Shown in pieces: positions 24,211-25,538 of a stretch of DNA of 25,538 nucleotides. A program made the position numbers and the translations under genes. The notes beneath the pieces are model-generated. The model was not told where the DNA came from. It saw only the letters and a program-made list of their open reading frames with translations, and did no database searches. Positions within the stretch are counted from its first letter, which is position 1. Each line of letters begins with the position of its first letter. Location of the stretch: assembly GCA_045617105.1 (NCBI GenBank), contig JAZLHW010000204.1, positions 1-25,538 on the forward strand. The letters run 5' to 3'. The stretch is from CALELM01 sp045617105. Lineage in GTDB: Bacteria > Bacillota > Negativicutes > Selenomonadales > Selenomonadaceae.

Positions 24211-25154
24211 TCCTGCTTGCCTCCTGTCAGAACCAAAGTGAAAAGTGCCATACGCACTGCCACGCCATTCTGCACTTCCTCTTGAATTGCAGATCTATCA
24301 CTGTAAGCAACACTTGGCGAAATTTCCCATCCCTTGTTCATCGGTCCTGGATGGAGTACCAACACATCTTTTTTTGCTAACTTCAGCCGTGTATCATTGA
24401 TTCCAAAAATACGAGCATATTCTCGTGTTGTCGGAAACAGCCCACCCTTCATACGTTCCAGCTGAATTCTCAGCACCTCAATAATGTCCGCACCTGCAAT
24501 GGCATCTTCAACACAGTCATGTACAACGATCCCAGGCTCTTCGTAAAGGAATCGCGGCAAAAGCGTCTTCGGACCGGCAACATGCACTTCCATTCCCATT
24601 TTACGCATACCATAGATATCCGAACGGGCAACCCTACTGTGCAATATATCTCCTATGATTGCTACTTTAAGACCTTCCATATGTTCTTTATGCTGCTGAA
24701 TTGTAAAAAGATTCAACAAACCCTGTGAAGGATGAGCATGCGCCCCATCACCTGCATTTAAGATTACAGGATGAACCACCTTAGAGGCATATGCCGCTGC
24801 TCCCTCTGCTTTGTGCCGCATAACAATGGCATCTACCCCCATCGCTTCAACAGTATAAAGCGTGTCTCTAAGACTTTCCCCTTTGACAATACTGCTGCTT
24901 GATGCCGTTATGTTGACAACATCAGCACCAAGATACTTTCCCGCTAATTCAAACGAAGTACGTGTTCGCGTACTTGGCTCATAAAAAAGTGTTACGATAG
25001 ACTTTCCACGAAGTGCTGGTACTTTTTTAATATCTCGATGGATAATATTTTTCATTTCTTTCGCAGTTTCCAAAACCAAGCGAATTTCTTCCTCAGAAAA
25101 ATCTTCCAAAGACAAAATATTCTTTCCTCTGAGCGAAACATTTGTTTTTCCCAA
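24207..25154 (-). CDS. pyrB: Aspartate carbamoyltransferase catalytic chain
   Basis: PyrB joins carbamoyl phosphate and aspartate, the first committed pyrimidine step. The carbamoyl-phosphate site STRTRTSFE lies near residues 61-69, with HPSQGLLNLF, the VAIIGDILHSRVARS segment and HPGPMNKG further on. No regulatory pyrI chain is encoded next to it, as in Bacillus-type operons. Start choice: the frame is open to GTG 25163, but AAGGAG touches that codon. The TTG at 25154 has the correct eight-base spacing, giving 315 residues. It is the first gene after the PyrR-type leader. Confidence 0.95.
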   Translation of the reverse strand: MGKTNVSLRGKNILSLEDFSEEEIRLVLETAKEMKNIIHRDIKKVPALRGKSIVTLFYEPSTRTRTSFELAGKYLGADVVNITASSSSIVKGESLRDTLYTVEAMGVDAIVMRHKAEGAAAYASKVVHPVILNAGDGAHAHPSQGLLNLFTIQQHKEHMEGLKVAIIGDILHSRVARSDIYGMRKMGMEVHVAGPKTLLPRFLYEEPGIVVHDCVEDAIAGADIIEVLRIQLERMKGGLFPTTREYARIFGINDTRLKLAKKDVLVLHPGPMNKGWEISPSVAYSDRSAIQEEVQNGVAVRMALFTLVLTGGKQE

Positions 25155-25223
25155 TCCAATCACTCCTTCACGAATTAAGCGACCTTCTCAACATAAAACA
25201 GATTCCAAAATGCATTACCTTAC

Positions 25224-25262
25224 AAAAAAAGAGCCTTCTCATGCGCAGACACAAGAAAGCTC
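25224..25262 (-). terminator. Attenuator terminator of the pyr leader
   Basis: On the minus strand a 12-bp stem containing G-U pairs (25262-25251 with 25242-25231) is followed by seven T residues (25230-25224). It lies 70 bases before the pyrB start and about 54 bases after the PyrR-type loop, the layout of pyr attenuators. I could not assign a unique antiterminator pairing by eye. Confidence 0.8.
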
Positions 25263-25315
25263 AAAATCGCTTTAATCAAGACATGCAAAAGTATGCTAAA
25301 CAAAAGTAAAAGTTT

Positions 25316-25346
25316 CCTTTCAGCCTCGCAGGACTGTTCTTAAAGG
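25316..25346 (-). promoter_or_regulatory. PyrR-binding loop (anti-antiterminator) in the pyrB leader
   Basis: The minus-strand RNA has CCUUU and AAAGG outer arms, an inner CAG/CUG helix and the core AGUCCUGCGAGGCU (25335-25322). This fits the conserved PyrR site (UCC-N-G-N-GAGG-Y-U). In Bacillus-type operons, UMP-bound PyrR stabilises this hairpin so that the downstream terminator forms. pyrR itself is not in the window. Confidence 0.85.
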
Positions 25347-25365
25347 CAATATCATCTTTTTGAAT

Positions 25366-25394
25366 ATTGTATCTTAAAAAGTCTTAATTGTCAA
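25366..25394 (-). promoter_or_regulatory. Promoter of the pyr operon
   Basis: On the minus strand a perfect TTGACA (25394-25389) and TACAAT (25371-25366) are spaced by 17 bases. The start would be near 25359, about 12 bases before the PyrR loop and 205 bases before pyrB. Confidence 0.8.
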
Positions 25395-25402
25395 TAAAAT
25401 CA

Positions 25403-25482
25403 CGGAAAAACGTCCCAAAGTATATGAATTATTTACGATAATATCCTAGTATATCGGAAAAGAAAATGTCCCAAAGTTATGA
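25403..25482. repeat. Two direct repeats upstream of the pyr promoter
   Basis: The segments 25403-25427 and 25455-25482 share CGGAAAA, a GTCCCAAAGT core and TATGA, with a three-base insertion in the second. The cores (25412 and 25468) are 56 bases apart, and the nearer copy starts nine bases upstream of the -35 box. They may be operator sites or a degenerate tandem duplication. I see no gene in 25400-25538. Confidence 0.5.
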
Positions 25483-25538
25483 AACAACTCGCATACAACA
25501 ATTACTGCACAAATCCACCTTGGAAGTTTTCTCAAAAC

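Noticed and set aside
1..25538. CRISPR arrays, tRNA or rRNA genes, prophage or insertion sequence genes
   Set aside because: None seen on either strand: no regularly spaced repeats, no cloverleaf with conserved tRNA features, and no transposase or integrase frame.

Overview
The window reads as chromosomal core sequence from a low-to-moderate GC Firmicute with a double membrane, most likely a Negativicutes (Selenomonadales/Veillonellales-type) bacterium. SepF, TypA, a zinc-type ribosomal protein L28 with two Cys-x2-Cys pairs, a PyrR-type RNA leader and the pyrB-C-carA-carB-K-D-F-E gene order point to Firmicutes. PilN/PilO (GspL/GspM)-like inner-membrane pilus platform proteins point to a diderm cell. 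The genus cannot be fixed from the sequence alone. Nearly every gene lies on the minus strand; the only clear plus-strand gene is rpmB.

Reading the minus strand from the right edge, the de novo UMP operon comes first (25154 to 15625): pyrB, pyrC, carA, carB, pyrK, pyrD, pyrF, pyrE. Its genes overlap or nearly abut. A good sigma-A promoter and a PyrR-type attenuation leader stand before pyrB, and two direct repeats lie upstream of that promoter. After pyrE there is a hairpin without a U-tract, then a 149-bp dispersed repeat, then a promoter for typA. typA ends in a strong terminator whose sequence supplies the -35 region of the sepF promoter. sepF, pepD (M20C dipeptidase) and a 64-residue membrane protein follow, ending at a 42-bp palindrome that also terminates the convergent rpmB gene.

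The next unit is pncB-aroE-ogt (10299 to 7451), closed by a terminator. A second copy of the dispersed repeat, in the opposite orientation, lies beyond it. Next comes a type IV pilus / type II secretion-like cluster (7063 to 2519). It holds a major pilin, a minimal prepilin peptidase, three Glu5-containing minor pilins (H-, I- and J-like), a fourth minor pilin lacking Glu5 (K-like), a one-piece PilM-PilN (GspL-like) protein and a PilO/GspM-like protein. The shikimate genes aroC-aroK-aroB follow closely on the same strand, and aroB runs off the left edge.

The working relationships are clear for two sets. The pyr genes make UMP from bicarbonate, glutamine and aspartate. aroB, aroE, aroK and aroC are four of the seven chorismate-pathway steps, split between two units. 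The most interesting locus is the pilus cluster. It has the order of a type II secretion operon (G-[O]-H-I-J-K-L-M) but no assembly ATPase, PilC/GspF or secretin in the window. The dispersed multi-hairpin repeat and the tandem sites upstream of the pyr promoter are the other signals that ordinary gene calls do not explain.
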